This document shows positions 17,084 to 27,650 of a stretch of DNA of 64,000 bases, one piece after another. The stretch is taken from assembly GCF_001428025.1 (NCBI RefSeq), contig NZ_LMSC01000012.1:199618-263617 (forward strand), read 5' to 3'. The position numbers were made by a program, and so were the translations under genes. The first letter of the stretch is position 1; each line of letters begins with the position of its first letter. The notes below the pieces were generated by a model, which saw nothing but the letters and a program-made list of their open reading frames with translations, was not told the origin of the DNA and ran no database searches. This DNA comes from Phycicoccus sp. Soil748 (GTDB lineage: Bacteria; Actinomycetota; Actinomycetes; Actinomycetales; Dermatophilaceae).

Positions 17084-17896
17084 TCAGGCCTTCTTCTCGG
17101 TCACAGCAACCTTGAGGATGCTGATGGGTGCAGCCGGGGCGCCATCGGTGGCACCACCACTCACACCTGCTGCGGCGATCTTCTCGACAATATCCATTCC
17201 ACCGGTCACCGTGCCGAAGATGGAGTACCCCTCGGGCACACTGCTGAGGTCGGTGTCCTTGTAGACCAGGAAGAACTGGTCGGCGTTCGACTTCGGGTCG
17301 CTGGTGCGCGCCATCGCCAGGGAGCCGGCAGGGTACTGGCCGTTCTTGGGCGCGTTCTCGATGCCGTAGGAGTAGCCCGGGCCGGTGCCGGTCCCGCCGA
17401 GCGGGTCGCCGCACTGGAGCACGTAGATGCCCTGCGTGGTCAGGCGGTGGCACGGGGCGTCGTCGAAGTAGCTGCTCTTCGCCAGGGCGACGAACGAGGC
17501 GACGGTCTGGGGAGCCTTCGCGCCGTCGAGCTGCAGGGTGATGTCGCCGCAGTTGGTGGTGAGGACGGCGGTGAACGTCTTGCCCGCGGCGGTCGCCTTG
17601 TCGGGGAGTCCCTGCGTCTTGATCGTCGTGGGGCGCGGCGGGGGAGCGGTGCACCCTGCGACCGAGGAGGAGGCGGTCGTGGACGGGGTCGTCGTCGCGC
17701 TCGGTGAGGCTGCGGGGGAGTCGTCACCGCCGAGCTTGGTGGCCAGGACGACGAACGCCAGGACGACGACCAGCACCGCGGCCACGACGGCGAAGGCCTG
17801 TCGGTTCCTGGCGGCATCGCGCTCGCGTTGCGCCGCGCGGGCGTCCAGCTTTTCCTGGCGTCGACGCGCCCTGGCTCGTTCCTGCTCCTTGGTCAC
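17084..17896 (-). CDS. Membrane-anchored cyclophilin-type peptidyl-prolyl isomerase
   Basis: The 270-residue protein starts with a basic cytoplasmic segment, then one membrane helix (residues ~33-52, AFAVVAAVLVVVLAFVVLAT), a Ser/Thr/Pro-rich linker and a cyclophilin domain (about 105-265) facing outward. Motifs include TNCGDITLQLDGAKAPQTVASFVALA, CHRLTTQGIYVLQCGDPLGGTGTG and FGTVTGGMDIVEKIA. The usual catalytic F-x-x-M-Q-G-G-D reads VLQCGD here, a divergence common in actinobacterial PpiB-type proteins. It heads a four-gene minus-strand operon from a leaderless-type promoter. Confidence 0.9.
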   Translation of the reverse strand: MTKEQERARARRRQEKLDARAAQRERDAARNRQAFAVVAAVLVVVLAFVVLATKLGGDDSPAASPSATTTPSTTASSSVAGCTAPPPRPTTIKTQGLPDKATAAGKTFTAVLTTNCGDITLQLDGAKAPQTVASFVALAKSSYFDDAPCHRLTTQGIYVLQCGDPLGGTGTGPGYSYGIENAPKNGQYPAGSLAMARTSDPKSNADQFFLVYKDTDLSSVPEGYSIFGTVTGGMDIVEKIAAAGVSGGATDGAPAAPISILKVAVTEKKA

Positions 17897-17903
17897 GCGC
17901 GCC

Positions 17904-17909
17904 AGTCTA
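17904..17909 (-). promoter_or_regulatory. -10 element, leaderless cyclophilin operon
   Basis: TAGACT on the minus strand ends 7 bases before the GTG at 17896. Confidence 0.6.
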
Positions 17910-17927
17910 GGCAGGCAGCCCGGTCGC

Positions 17928-17933
17928 TAGGCT
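17928..17933 (+). promoter_or_regulatory. -10 element, leaderless MBL-hisS transcript
   Basis: TAGGCT ends 7 bases before the GTG at 17941. The two divergent -10 hexamers share a 44-bp spacer. Confidence 0.6.
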
Positions 17934-17940
17934 GCCGCCC

Positions 17941-18642
17941 GTGCTGACCGTCGCCTTTCCCGCCGCCGCCTTCGACACGAACTGCTACGTCCTGGCCCCG
18001 GCAGCGGGGGAGGAGTGCGTCATCGTCGACCCCGGGATCGGTGTGGAGGAGACGTTGCGCGCCGTGCTCACCGAGCACCGGCTGCGCCCGGCCGCCGTCC
18101 TGCTCACCCACGGCCACATCGACCACGTCTACTCGGTGACGCCGGTCTGCGGCGCCGACACGGCGGCGTACATCCACGAGGAGGACCGCTACCGCCTCGT
18201 GGACCTGCTGGCCCACGCCAACCCCGGTCTCGTCGGGATGCTCGAGCAGCAGTTCGGGGCCAAGGCCACGTGGACCGAGCCGAGCAACGTCGTGGAGATC
18301 CGTGACCGCACCCGGCTCGACCTCGCAGGCCTGTCGCTGGAGGCGCTGCACGCGCCCGGGCACACCGAGGGCTCGGTCATGTTCGCGGTCGACGCAGTGC
18401 CGGACGGGGTGGCCGACCAGGTCGACGTGGACCGTACTGTCCTCAGCGGCGACGTCCTCTTCGCCGGGTCGATCGGCCGCACCGACCTGCCCGGTGGCGA
18501 CCCGGCGGCCATGGACCGGAGCCTGCGCGACGTCGTGCTGCCCCTGCCGGACACCACGCTCGTCCTCCCGGGGCACTACGGGGCCACCACGATGGAGCGC
18601 GAGCGGGCGACCAACCCCTACCTGCAAGGATTGGGCGCGTGA
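17941..18642 (+). CDS. MBL-fold metallo-hydrolase (glyoxalase II-like)
   Basis: The 233-residue protein begins with FDTNCYVLAP, a common start of YcbL/GloB-type hydrolases. It has the zinc-binding THGHIDHVYSV motif (HxHxDH), HAPGHTEGSVMF, VLSGDVLFAGSIGRTDLPGGD and the final LPGHYGATTMERER. It probably hydrolyses a thioester such as an S-acyl thiol; in an actinobacterium the cosubstrate may be mycothiol-based, but this is inference. The stop overlaps the hisS GTG by 4 bases. Confidence 0.88.
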   Translation: MLTVAFPAAAFDTNCYVLAPAAGEECVIVDPGIGVEETLRAVLTEHRLRPAAVLLTHGHIDHVYSVTPVCGADTAAYIHEEDRYRLVDLLAHANPGLVGMLEQQFGAKATWTEPSNVVEIRDRTRLDLAGLSLEALHAPGHTEGSVMFAVDAVPDGVADQVDVDRTVLSGDVLFAGSIGRTDLPGGDPAAMDRSLRDVVLPLPDTTLVLPGHYGATTMERERATNPYLQGLGA

Positions 18643-19988
18643 AGATCACGCCGATCAGCGGTTTCCCCGAGTACCTGCCCGCCGAGCGGATCGTCGAGCA
18701 GCACTTCCTCGACATCATCCGCGAGACCTTCGAGCTGCACGGGTTCCCCTCGATCGAGACCCGGGCCGTCGAACCCGTCGACCGGCTGCTCGGCAAGGGC
18801 GGCGACGCCGACAAGGAGATCTACGGCGTGACCCGGCTGGCCGGCGAGGAGACCACCGACGCCGAGCTGGGCCTGCACTTCGACCTCACCGTGCCGTTCG
18901 CGCGGTACGTCCTCGAAAATGCCGGCCACCTCGCCTTCCCGTTCCGCCGGCACCAGGTCCAGAAGGTGTGGCGCGGCGAGCGGCCGCAGGAGGGCCGCTA
19001 CCGCGAGTTCACCCAGGCCGACATCGACGTCGTCGACGTGGGGGAGCTGGCGCCGCACTTCGAGGCCGAGATCCCGCTCGTCATGGCCGAGGTGTTCGCC
19101 AAACTGCCGATCGGCCGGATGGTCATCCAGGTCAACAACCGCAAGATCCCCGAGGGCTTCTACCTCGGGATCGGCGTCACCGACGTCATCGGGACGCTGC
19201 GCATCGTCGACAAGCTCGACAAGATCGGGCCGGCCAAGGTCGCCGACCTCCTCGTCGAGTCGGGCCTCACGCGCGAGCAGGCCGACCGGTGCCTCGCGCT
19301 CGCGGCGATCCGCACCGAGGACCTGTCGTTCGTCGAGCGCGTCCGCGAGCTCGGCGTCGAGCACCCGACCCTCGACGAGGGCTTGGAGGCGCTGACCCGC
19401 GTCATCGACACCGGTATGGCGAACGCCCCCGGAGCGCTCGTCGCCGACCTGCGCATCGCCCGCGGCCTCGACTACTACACCGGCACGGTCTACGAGACCC
19501 AGCTCGTCGGCCACGAGTCGTGGGGGTCGTTCTGCTCCGGGGGCCGCTACGACTCGCTCGCGTCCGACGGCAGGACGACCTACCCCGGGGTCGGCATCTC
19601 CATCGGCGTCTCCCGGCTCCTCGGCCTCCTGCTCGGCCACAAGATGCTCAGCGCCAGCCGCTCGACGCCGGCCTGCGTCCTGGTCGCCGTCAACGACGAG
19701 GACAGTCGGCCCACCTCGACGCGCGTGGCGACCGCCCTGCGCGCCCGCGGCATACCGTGCGAGGTCGCGCCCAAGCCGGCCAAGTTCGGCAAGCAGATCC
19801 GGTACGCCGAGCGGCGGGGGATGCCGTACGTCTGGTTCCCCGGCGCGGGCGAGCCCGCCGACGGCAGCGCCACGGGCCCCGACCAGGTCAAGGACATCCG
19901 CTCCGGCGAGCAGGTCGACGCCGACGCCTCGGTGTGGACGCCACCTGCCGAGGACCTGCACCCCCAGATCCTGCGCGCGGAGGCCTGA
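18639..19988 (+). CDS. hisS: Histidine-tRNA ligase
   Basis: HisS charges tRNA-His. The 449-residue class II synthetase shows ISGFPEYLPAER at the start, motif 2 (VQKVWRGERPQEGRYREFTQADIDVV), the histidine-binding GLDYYTGTVYE, and motif 3 in GVGISIGVSRLLGLLL. A C-terminal anticodon-binding domain follows (VLVAVNDEDSRPTSTRVATALRARG). It is somewhat longer than E. coli HisS, as in the actinobacterial subgroup. The GTG start lies in the 4-base overlap with the MBL gene. Confidence 0.95.
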   Translation: MKITPISGFPEYLPAERIVEQHFLDIIRETFELHGFPSIETRAVEPVDRLLGKGGDADKEIYGVTRLAGEETTDAELGLHFDLTVPFARYVLENAGHLAFPFRRHQVQKVWRGERPQEGRYREFTQADIDVVDVGELAPHFEAEIPLVMAEVFAKLPIGRMVIQVNNRKIPEGFYLGIGVTDVIGTLRIVDKLDKIGPAKVADLLVESGLTREQADRCLALAAIRTEDLSFVERVRELGVEHPTLDEGLEALTRVIDTGMANAPGALVADLRIARGLDYYTGTVYETQLVGHESWGSFCSGGRYDSLASDGRTTYPGVGISIGVSRLLGLLLGHKMLSASRSTPACVLVAVNDEDSRPTSTRVATALRARGIPCEVAPKPAKFGKQIRYAERRGMPYVWFPGAGEPADGSATGPDQVKDIRSGEQVDADASVWTPPAEDLHPQILRAEA

Positions 19989-19991
19989 CCC

Positions 19992-21263
<1,272 letters not shown>

Positions 21264-21290
<27 letters not shown>

Positions 21291-21872
21291 GTCGCGCAGC
21301 TCCAGCAGCGCCAGCGCCCTGATCGTCGGCGCCTCGCCGCGCCGCCAGGCGCCGGTGGGGTCGGGGGAGATGGCGGCGAGCTTGCGCATCGGCTGGCGGG
21401 CCATGGCGCGCAGGGCGAACAGGTCGAGGTCGGCCGCCTCGTCGATGAAGCGCTGGGCTGCCGTGGCCCGGCGCACGAAGCGCCCCCGCAGGAACAGCCA
21501 GATGAGCCCGACGATGAGGATGGGCACCAGGGCGGTGACCCACCCGAGCACGTTCGCCAGCCGGGTCACGGCGTCGACCAGGTCGCTCCCCGCCTGCTGG
21601 ATGGTGGTGCCGGCGGTGCCTGCCTTCCGGAACGGCGTGGCGATCTGGTCGCCGACCAGCGGCACGTCGCGCACGGCGTCGCCGGCTCCGTTCATCTGCT
21701 GACGGAAGCCCGAGCCGGCGTCCTGCAGCTGGTGACCCGGCGCCGCGAGCTCCATCGTCGTGTCGTGGACCAGCCGCCCGACCCAGGCCCACAGGCAGAC
21801 CCAGGCCACCAGGCCGAGGTCGGCGAGGATCTGGAGGGTGCGGCGGCCCGGCAGGTCTGCGTAGAGCTTCAT
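21264..21872 (-). CDS. Conserved membrane protein of unknown function
   Basis: The 202-residue protein has one helix near the N-terminus (about 14-36, [21 protein letters not shown]) and a second at about 105-130 ([21 protein letters not shown]). Between them lies a soluble loop with [17 protein letters not shown], and a basic C-terminal domain of about 70 residues follows the second helix. I do not recognise a family beyond actinobacterial conserved hypothetical. It is convergent with malQ and divergent from xerD. Confidence 0.7.
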
Positions 21873-21878
21873 GCCGCC

Positions 21879-21884
21879 TACACT
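21879..21884 (+). promoter_or_regulatory. -10 element, leaderless xerD transcript
   Basis: TACACT ends 7 bases before the GTG at 21892; this spacing favours that start over an ATG at 21871. Confidence 0.6.
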
Positions 21885-21891
21885 CCCATCC

Positions 21892-22821
21892 GTGCCACCG
21901 ACCAGCGCGATGGAGCGTGCCGTCCGCAGCTGGCTGGCCCACCTCGACGTCGAGCGCGGCGTCGCCGCCAACACGCTCACGTCCTACCGTCGCGACCTCG
22001 GCCGCTACACCGAGTACCTCGCCGGGCGCGGGGTGCTGGAACCGGCGGAGGTGACGCAGGCCCACGTCGCCGACTTCCTGGCCACCCTGCGCGAGGGGAG
22101 CGCCGACCACCCGCCGCTCGCGGCGTCGTCGACCGCGCGGACCCTCGCGGCCGTCCGCGGGCTCCATCGCTTCCTGGCCCTCGAGGGTGAGGTGCGCACT
22201 GACCCCGCCAGTGCGGTCAGCCCACCGAAGCCACCGGCCCGGCTGCCCAAGGCGATCGCCGTCGACGAGGTCGAGCGGCTCCTGGAGGCCGCCAGCGTCG
22301 GCGACACACCGGCGTCACTGCGCGACCGCGCGCTGCTCGAGGTGCTGTACGGCGCGGGCGCCCGCATCTCCGAGGCCATCGGTCTCGACATCGACGACAT
22401 CGACACCGGCGAGGGCGTGGTGCGGCTCTTCGGCAAGGGCAGCAAGGAGCGCGTCGTCCCGCTGGGCTCGTACGCCGCCGAGGCCGTCGGCGCCTACCTC
22501 GTCCGGGGACGTCCCGCCTTCGCCGCCAAGGGGCGGGGGACGCCCGCCGTCTTCCTCAACCAGCGCGGAGGCAGGCTCTCCCGGCAGTCCGCCTGGGCGG
22601 TGCTCAAGGCGGCGGCGGAGCGGGCCGACCTGACCGCCCACGTCTCGCCGCACACCCTGCGGCACTCCTTCGCGACGCACCTGCTCGACGGCGGCGCGGA
22701 CGTGCGCGTCGTGCAGGAGCTGCTCGGCCACGCCTCGGTCACGACGACCCAGATCTACACGCTGGTCACGGTGCAGAGGCTACGTGAGGTCTACGCCCAG
22801 AGCCACCCCCGTGCCCGCTGA
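21892..22821 (+). CDS. xerD: Site-specific tyrosine recombinase XerD
   Basis: XerD, with XerC at dif, resolves chromosome dimers. The 309-residue protein has an N-terminal SAM-like core-binding domain ([26 protein letters not shown]) and a C-terminal catalytic domain with Arg in [55 protein letters not shown] (H-x-x-R, His and the nucleophilic Tyr). Its place directly before parA-scpA-scpB is conserved in actinobacteria and separates it from phage integrases. Confidence 0.94.
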   Translation: MPPTSAMERAVRSWLAHLDVERGVAANTLTSYRRDLGRYTEYLAGRGVLEPAEVTQAHVADFLATLREGSADHPPLAASSTARTLAAVRGLHRFLALEGEVRTDPASAVSPPKPPARLPKAIAVDEVERLLEAASVGDTPASLRDRALLEVLYGAGARISEAIGLDIDDIDTGEGVVRLFGKGSKERVVPLGSYAAEAVGAYLVRGRPAFAAKGRGTPAVFLNQRGGRLSRQSAWAVLKAAAERADLTAHVSPHTLRHSFATHLLDGGADVRVVQELLGHASVTTTQIYTLVTVQRLREVYAQSHPRAR

Positions 22822-22827
22822 TAGGGT
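22822..22827 (+). promoter_or_regulatory. Candidate -10 element of parA-scpAB
   Basis: TAGGGT immediately follows the xerD stop and predicts a start near 22834, about 50 bases before the parA GTG. Confidence 0.45.
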
Positions 22828-22885
22828 CGTCCCGATCAGCGCGAGGCTGACCGTCGAACGCCAACTCACCGGGAGTGAAACGCCT

Positions 22886-23842
22886 GTGGAACCTGAGGTG
22901 ACCACGCAGTCGCAACCGTCCGCCCAGGGCACCCCGGAGACGTCCAGCAGCACCGAGCGCGACCACGCGCGGCTGCCCGGCACGGAGACGGTGGGTCCCG
23001 GCCTGCTCGGCCCGACCGGTCGTGCCATGCCGGACTTCCCCGACCCCGCACCCCTGCCCAGCCACGGTCCTGCGCGCATCATCGCCATGTGCAACCAGAA
23101 GGGTGGCGTCGGCAAGACGACGACCACCATCAACCTGGGTGCCGCCCTCGCCGAGGTGGGTCGCCGGGTGCTGCTCGTCGACTTCGACCCCCAGGGTGCG
23201 CTGTCGGTGGGCCTCGGCGTCCGTGCCAACGAGCTCGACGTCACCATCTACAACCTGCTCGTCGAGCGCGGGCACGACGTCCGTGACGTCATCCAGACGA
23301 CCGCCACCCACAACCTCGACGTCATCCCGGCCAACATCGACCTGTCGGCCGCCGAGGTGCAGCTGGTCGGGGAGGTCGCCCGCGAGCAGATCCTCGCCCG
23401 GGTCCTGCGCCCGGTCATGGACGACTACGACGTCATCCTCATCGACTGCCAGCCCTCGCTGGGCCTGCTCACGGTCAACGCCCTCACCGCGGCGCACGGC
23501 GTGATCATCCCGCTGGAGTGCGAGTTCTTCGCCATGCGCGGGGTCGCCCTGCTCGTCGAGACGATCGACAAGATCACCGACCGCCTCAACCCGCGCCTGC
23601 AGGTCGACGGCATCCTCGCGACGATGTACGACTCGCGCACCCTGCACAGCAAGGAGGTCGTGCGCAGCGTCGTCGACCACTTCGGCGACCAGGTGTTCCA
23701 CACGGTCATCAGCCGGACGGTCAAGTTCCCCGACGCCACGCTCGCCGCCGAGCCGATCACCACCTACGCGTCCACGCACGGCGCCGCCGCGTCGTACCGG
23801 CAGCTGGCCCGAGAGCTGATTGCCCGTGGTGGGGCGGCCTGA
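22886..23842 (+). CDS. parA: ParA/Soj-family ATPase linked to scpAB
   Basis: A deviant-Walker ATPase of 318 residues: NQKGGVGKTTTTINLGAALAE (about residues 70-90), LLVDFDPQGALSVGLGV, and VILIDCQPSLGLLTVNAL. An unstructured Ser/Thr/Pro-rich tail of about 60 residues precedes the fold. No parB is adjacent; this is the second actinobacterial ParA-type gene usually found with scpA and scpB rather than the oriC-proximal parAB pair. GGGAGTG about 8 bases upstream supports the GTG at 22886. Confidence 0.92.
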   Translation: MEPEVTTQSQPSAQGTPETSSSTERDHARLPGTETVGPGLLGPTGRAMPDFPDPAPLPSHGPARIIAMCNQKGGVGKTTTTINLGAALAEVGRRVLLVDFDPQGALSVGLGVRANELDVTIYNLLVERGHDVRDVIQTTATHNLDVIPANIDLSAAEVQLVGEVAREQILARVLRPVMDDYDVILIDCQPSLGLLTVNALTAAHGVIIPLECEFFAMRGVALLVETIDKITDRLNPRLQVDGILATMYDSRTLHSKEVVRSVVDHFGDQVFHTVISRTVKFPDATLAAEPITTYASTHGAAASYRQLARELIARGGAA

Positions 23843-23846
23843 CGAG

Positions 23847-24788
23847 GTGACCGAGGCGGCCACCGCCGTCGAGGGGCCGTCTGCCGGACAGGTCACCCCC
23901 GGCGGCGTCATCACCCGTCGCAGCGGCGGTGCCCCGTTCGAGGTGCACCTGGACGTGTTCTCCGGACCGTTCGACCTGCTGCTCGGGCTCATCAGCAAGC
24001 ACAAGCTCGACATCACCGAGATCGCCCTGGCGAAGGTGACCGACGAGTTCATCGCCCACATCAAGGCCGCCCAGTCCTCGGACTCCGAGTGGGACCTGGG
24101 GCAGGCCTCCGAGTTCCTGCTCATCGCCGCGACGCTGCTCGACATCAAGTCGGCCCGACTGCTGCCGCAGACCGGTCCGCAGGACGAGGAGGACCTCGCC
24201 CTCATCGAGGCCCGCGACCTGCTGTTCGCGCGGTTGCTGCAGTACCGCGCGTTCAAGGACATCGCGTTCACCTTCGCCGAGCGGATGGCCACCGCCGGGC
24301 GGATGACCCCGCGGCAGGCCGGTATCGAGCCGCAGTTCGCCAAGCTCCTGCCCGAGCTCGTCATCAACATCACCCCCGAGCAGCTCGCCATGGTCGCCGC
24401 CCGGGCGATGACCCCGAAGGTGCCGCCGACGGTGGGGCTCGAGCACCTGCACGCGCCACAGGTCAGCGTCCGCGAGCAGGCCGGCCTCATCGGGACCCGG
24501 CTGCGCACCGAACGGGTCTGCTCGTTCCGGTCGCTGGTGGCCGACGCCGACTCCACGCTGGTCATCGTGGCGCGGTTCCTGGCCCTGCTGGAGCTGTTCC
24601 GGGAGGCGGCCATCGCGTTCGAGCAGGCCGAGGCCCTCGGCGAGCTCACCGTGCGCTGGACCGGCACGGACGACGGCGACATCGAGGTCAGTGACGAGTT
24701 CGACGAGGGCGACGAGTTGGACGAGGGCGACGAGCGCGACGGCACGACCGACGACGCAGGCGACGAGGAGAAGACGACCGATGAGTGA
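23847..24788 (+). CDS. scpA: Segregation and condensation protein A
   Basis: ScpA is the kleisin that bridges SMC heads with ScpB. The protein shows FEVHLDVFSGPFDLLLGLISKHKLDITEIALAKVTDEF, the kleisin N-terminal signature, and the LLIAATLLDIKSARLLP and C-terminal VIVARFLALLELFREAAI winged-helix segments. It ends in a very acidic tail (DEGDELDEGDERDGT). The start is uncertain: GTG at 23847 lies 4 bases after the parA stop, but GTG codons at 23826 and 23829 overlapping parA are also possible. The stop overlaps scpB by 8 bases. Confidence 0.92.
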   Translation: MTEAATAVEGPSAGQVTPGGVITRRSGGAPFEVHLDVFSGPFDLLLGLISKHKLDITEIALAKVTDEFIAHIKAAQSSDSEWDLGQASEFLLIAATLLDIKSARLLPQTGPQDEEDLALIEARDLLFARLLQYRAFKDIAFTFAERMATAGRMTPRQAGIEPQFAKLLPELVINITPEQLAMVAARAMTPKVPPTVGLEHLHAPQVSVREQAGLIGTRLRTERVCSFRSLVADADSTLVIVARFLALLELFREAAIAFEQAEALGELTVRWTGTDDGDIEVSDEFDEGDELDEGDERDGTTDDAGDEEKTTDE

Positions 24789-25476
24789 GCAGCAACCTGA
24801 GCCCGTCGCGGCGGCCGGACCCGACGCGGCGGTCGAGGTGGACGCGGGGGTGGTCGCCGACGAGACGCCCGTGGAGCCAGAGGTGGTCGCCGAGGAGCAG
24901 ATCGCCTTCGACGTCAACGACTTCCCGGGCGGCGCCCGTGGCGCGATCGAGGCCGTGCTCATGGTCGTCGACGAGCCCGTCACCGAGATGGCGCTCGCCT
25001 CCGCCCTGGAGCTGCCCGTCGACGACGTGCGCAGCCACCTCGAGAAGCTCGAGGCCGAGTACGCCGCGCAGCAGCGCGGGTTCACGCTGCGGTCAGTGGC
25101 CGGCGGGTGGCGGGTCTACAGCCGCTCCGACTACGCACCGGTGGTCGAGAAGTTCCTCCTCGACGGCCAGCAGGCCAAGCTCACCCAGGCGTCCCTCGAG
25201 ACCCTTGCGGTGATCGCCTACCGCCAGCCCATCTCCCGGTCGCGGGTGTCCGCGGTGCGTGGCGTCAACGTCGACGGCGTCGTGCGCACCCTGGTCAACC
25301 GTGGCCTCATCGAGGAGCTCGGCACCGAGACCGAGGGCGGCGCCGTGCTCTACGGCACCACCGCCTACTTCCTCCAGCGTCTGGGGCTCGGCAGCCTCGA
25401 CGACCTCCCGGCCCTCGCGCCGTACCTTCCCGAGATCGACGTGCTCGACGAGATAGCAGAACAGGGACGCGGATGA
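24781..25476 (+). CDS. scpB: Segregation and condensation protein B
   Basis: ScpB binds ScpA as a dimer of double winged helices. After an acidic N-terminal tail of about 45 residues the 231-residue protein shows GAIEAVLMVVDEPVTEMALASALELP, GFTLRSVAGGWRVYSR, and SLETLAVIAYRQPISRSRVSAVRGVNVDGVVRTLVNRGLIEELG, all typical of ScpB. The ATG lies within scpA's end and the stop overlaps rluB by 4 bases, so xerD-parA-scpA-scpB-rluB is a tightly coupled string. Confidence 0.95.
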   Translation: MSEQQPEPVAAAGPDAAVEVDAGVVADETPVEPEVVAEEQIAFDVNDFPGGARGAIEAVLMVVDEPVTEMALASALELPVDDVRSHLEKLEAEYAAQQRGFTLRSVAGGWRVYSRSDYAPVVEKFLLDGQQAKLTQASLETLAVIAYRQPISRSRVSAVRGVNVDGVVRTLVNRGLIEELGTETEGGAVLYGTTAYFLQRLGLGSLDDLPALAPYLPEIDVLDEIAEQGRG

Positions 25477-26516
25477 CACCCCCACGCAGCAGAGACAGCG
25501 GAGCCGGATCGGGCCGAGGCGGCGGAGGTGGTCGCGCCGGAGGCTCCGGTGCGAGCCGTTCCGGCGGTGGTCGCCCGGGGTCCGGTGCCGGGCAGGGCGG
25601 CGGCCGCGGAGCCGGTGGCCGCGGCGGTGCTGGTGGCCGTGGTGCCGGCGGCACGGGCGGTCGGCCAGGTCCGCGCGGTGGCGCGCAGGGCCGGCCCGAG
25701 CGGCCCCAGCGCGGCAGTTCCGGCACGACCAAGCGCAGCCAGCCCACCCGGGTCCCGCGCGAGCAGCCCGTGCCGACCGTCGACGTCCACGACCCCGACG
25801 GCGTCCGGCTGCAGAAGCTGCTCGCGGCGGCGGGCGTCGGCTCGCGCCGGGTCTGCGAGAACCTCATCAGCGAGGGGCGCGTCGAGGTCGACGGGCACGT
25901 CGTCACCGAGCTCGGTGTCCGCATCCGTCCCGACCAGACCGTCCACGTCGACGGCGTCAAGGTCCAGCTCGACGAGAGCCGCGTCTACTTCGCCTTCAAC
26001 AAGCCGCTCGGCGTCGTCACGACCATGAACGACGAGCTCGGCCGGATCAACATCGGCGACTACGTCGGCAACCGCACCGAGCGTCTCTTCCACGTCGGCC
26101 GGCTCGACGCCGACACGGAGGGCCTGCTGCTGCTCACCAACGACGGCGAGCTCGCCCACCGCCTCCAGCACCCCCAATACGGCGTCCTCAAGACCTACCT
26201 GGCGCAGATCCCCGGCCCCGTGCCGCGCGACATCGGCAAGCAGCTGCGCGAGGGCGTGACCCTCGAGGACGGTCCGGCGTCGGTCGACTCGTTCAGGATC
26301 ATCGACTCCCAGCCCGGCAAGGCGCTGGTCGAGGTGGTCCTGCACGAGGGGCGCAAGCACATCGTGCGGCGCCTGCTCGAAGCCGTCGGCCACCCCGTCC
26401 TGTCGCTGGTGCGCGTGCAGGTCGGCCCGATCCACCTCGGCGACACCAAGCCCGGCAAGATGCGCAAGCTCAACAAGGACGAGGTCGGCAAGCTCTACAC
26501 CGCAGCCGGACTCTAG
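25473..26516 (+). CDS. rluB: Ribosomal large-subunit pseudouridine synthase B with Gly/Arg-rich tail
   Basis: RluB makes pseudouridine in 23S rRNA near the peptidyl-transferase centre (position 2605 in E. coli). The 347-residue protein has an S4 domain (VRLQKLLAAAGVGSRRVCENLISEGRVEVDG) and the catalytic domain with the Asp in HVGRLDADTEGLLLLTNDGELAHRLQHP, then HEGRKHIVRRLLEAVGHPV. The first 100 or so residues are almost wholly Gly, Arg, Ser and Ala and should be disordered and RNA-binding. The ATG overlaps the scpB stop by 4 bases. Confidence 0.93.
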   Translation: MTPPRSRDSGAGSGRGGGGGRAGGSGASRSGGGRPGSGAGQGGGRGAGGRGGAGGRGAGGTGGRPGPRGGAQGRPERPQRGSSGTTKRSQPTRVPREQPVPTVDVHDPDGVRLQKLLAAAGVGSRRVCENLISEGRVEVDGHVVTELGVRIRPDQTVHVDGVKVQLDESRVYFAFNKPLGVVTTMNDELGRINIGDYVGNRTERLFHVGRLDADTEGLLLLTNDGELAHRLQHPQYGVLKTYLAQIPGPVPRDIGKQLREGVTLEDGPASVDSFRIIDSQPGKALVEVVLHEGRKHIVRRLLEAVGHPVLSLVRVQVGPIHLGDTKPGKMRKLNKDEVGKLYTAAGL

Positions 26517-26539
26517 AGCGGCGGGTCACGGCGCGTCGG

Positions 26540-26545
26540 TAGCCT
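26540..26545 (+). promoter_or_regulatory. -10 element, leaderless tyrA transcript
   Basis: TAGCCT ends 7 bases before the GTG at 26553. Confidence 0.6.
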
Positions 26546-26552
26546 TCGCCTC

Positions 26553-27635
26553 GTGACCCCACGCGTCAGGATCGTCGGCACCGGCCTCATCGGCACGAGC
26601 CTGGGCATCGCCCTGTCCCGCGCCGGGTATGCCGTGGTGCTCACCGACCCGTCGCCCACCGCGACCGCGCTGGCGCGGGACCTCGGGGCCGGGGCGGTCG
26701 CCTCCCCGGACGACGCGGCACCAGACGTCGTCGTGGTCGCCGCACCGCCCGACGTGGCGGGGCAGGTGGTCGCCGACGAGCTCGAGCGGTGGTCCTCGGC
26801 GGTGGTCACCGACGTCGCCTCCGTCAAGGTGGCCGTCCTCGACCAGGTGCGGGCCCTGGGGGGCGACCTCACGCGGTACGTAGGGTCGCACCCCATGGCC
26901 GGCCGCGAGCGGTCCGGCGCTGTCGCGGCCAGGGGAGACCTGTTCGACGGCCGGGCCTGGGTCGTGGTGCCGGGCGACGCGTCCTCGCCGTTTGCCGTCG
27001 AGACCGTCCGCGCACTCGCCCTGGCCGCTGGCGGCACGGTGAGCGTGATGAGCCCGGCAGACCACGACGCCGCGGTGGCGGCGGTGTCCCACGTGCCCCA
27101 GCTCGCTGCCTCACTGGTCGCCGGTCGCCTGCGTGACCTGTCCGACCCAGCCGTGGCGCTGTCCGGGCAGGGCATCCGTGACGTCACCCGCATCGCGGCC
27201 AGCGACCCGCAGCTGTGGACCCAGATCCTGGCCGGCAACGCCGGGGCGGTCCGGGAGGTCCTCGCGCACGTGCACGACGAGCTCGGCGAGGTCATCGCCG
27301 CGCTGGACACCCTGACCGGCGGCGACGGGGTGGGCGCCCGGGAGGTGCTGGCGAGGGTCGTCGCCCAGGGGAACGCCGGCCACGCGAGGATCCCGGGCAA
27401 GCACGGTGCCGCGCCCACGGCGTACTCGACCGTGGTGGTGCTCGTGCCCGACCAGCCGGGACAGCTGGCCCGGCTGCTGCACGACGTGGGCGACGCCGGG
27501 GTCAACCTCGAGGACCTGCACCTCGAGCACGGGCTGGGGCAGCCGTTCGGCCTCGCGGAGGTCTCGGTGCTTCCCGCGGTGGCCTCCCGGCTCGCCGACG
27601 AGCTGCAGGCCCGCGGCTGGCGCCTGCACGCCTGA
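26553..27635 (+). CDS. tyrA: Prephenate dehydrogenase with ACT domain
   Basis: TyrA oxidatively decarboxylates prephenate in tyrosine synthesis. The 360-residue protein opens with the NAD-binding IVGTGLIGTSLGIALSRAGY, contains DVASVKVAVLDQV, YVGSHPMAGRERSG (substrate-binding His) and SHVPQLAASLVAG. It ends with an ACT domain (about 290-360, TVVVLVPDQPGQLARLLHDVG), likely for feedback by an aromatic amino acid. The GTG start is fixed by the -10 hexamer 7 bases upstream. Confidence 0.93.
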   Translation: MTPRVRIVGTGLIGTSLGIALSRAGYAVVLTDPSPTATALARDLGAGAVASPDDAAPDVVVVAAPPDVAGQVVADELERWSSAVVTDVASVKVAVLDQVRALGGDLTRYVGSHPMAGRERSGAVAARGDLFDGRAWVVVPGDASSPFAVETVRALALAAGGTVSVMSPADHDAAVAAVSHVPQLAASLVAGRLRDLSDPAVALSGQGIRDVTRIAASDPQLWTQILAGNAGAVREVLAHVHDELGEVIAALDTLTGGDGVGAREVLARVVAQGNAGHARIPGKHGAAPTAYSTVVVLVPDQPGQLARLLHDVGDAGVNLEDLHLEHGLGQPFGLAEVSVLPAVASRLADELQARGWRLHA

Positions 27636-27650
27636 CCGGCCGCCGGCCGA

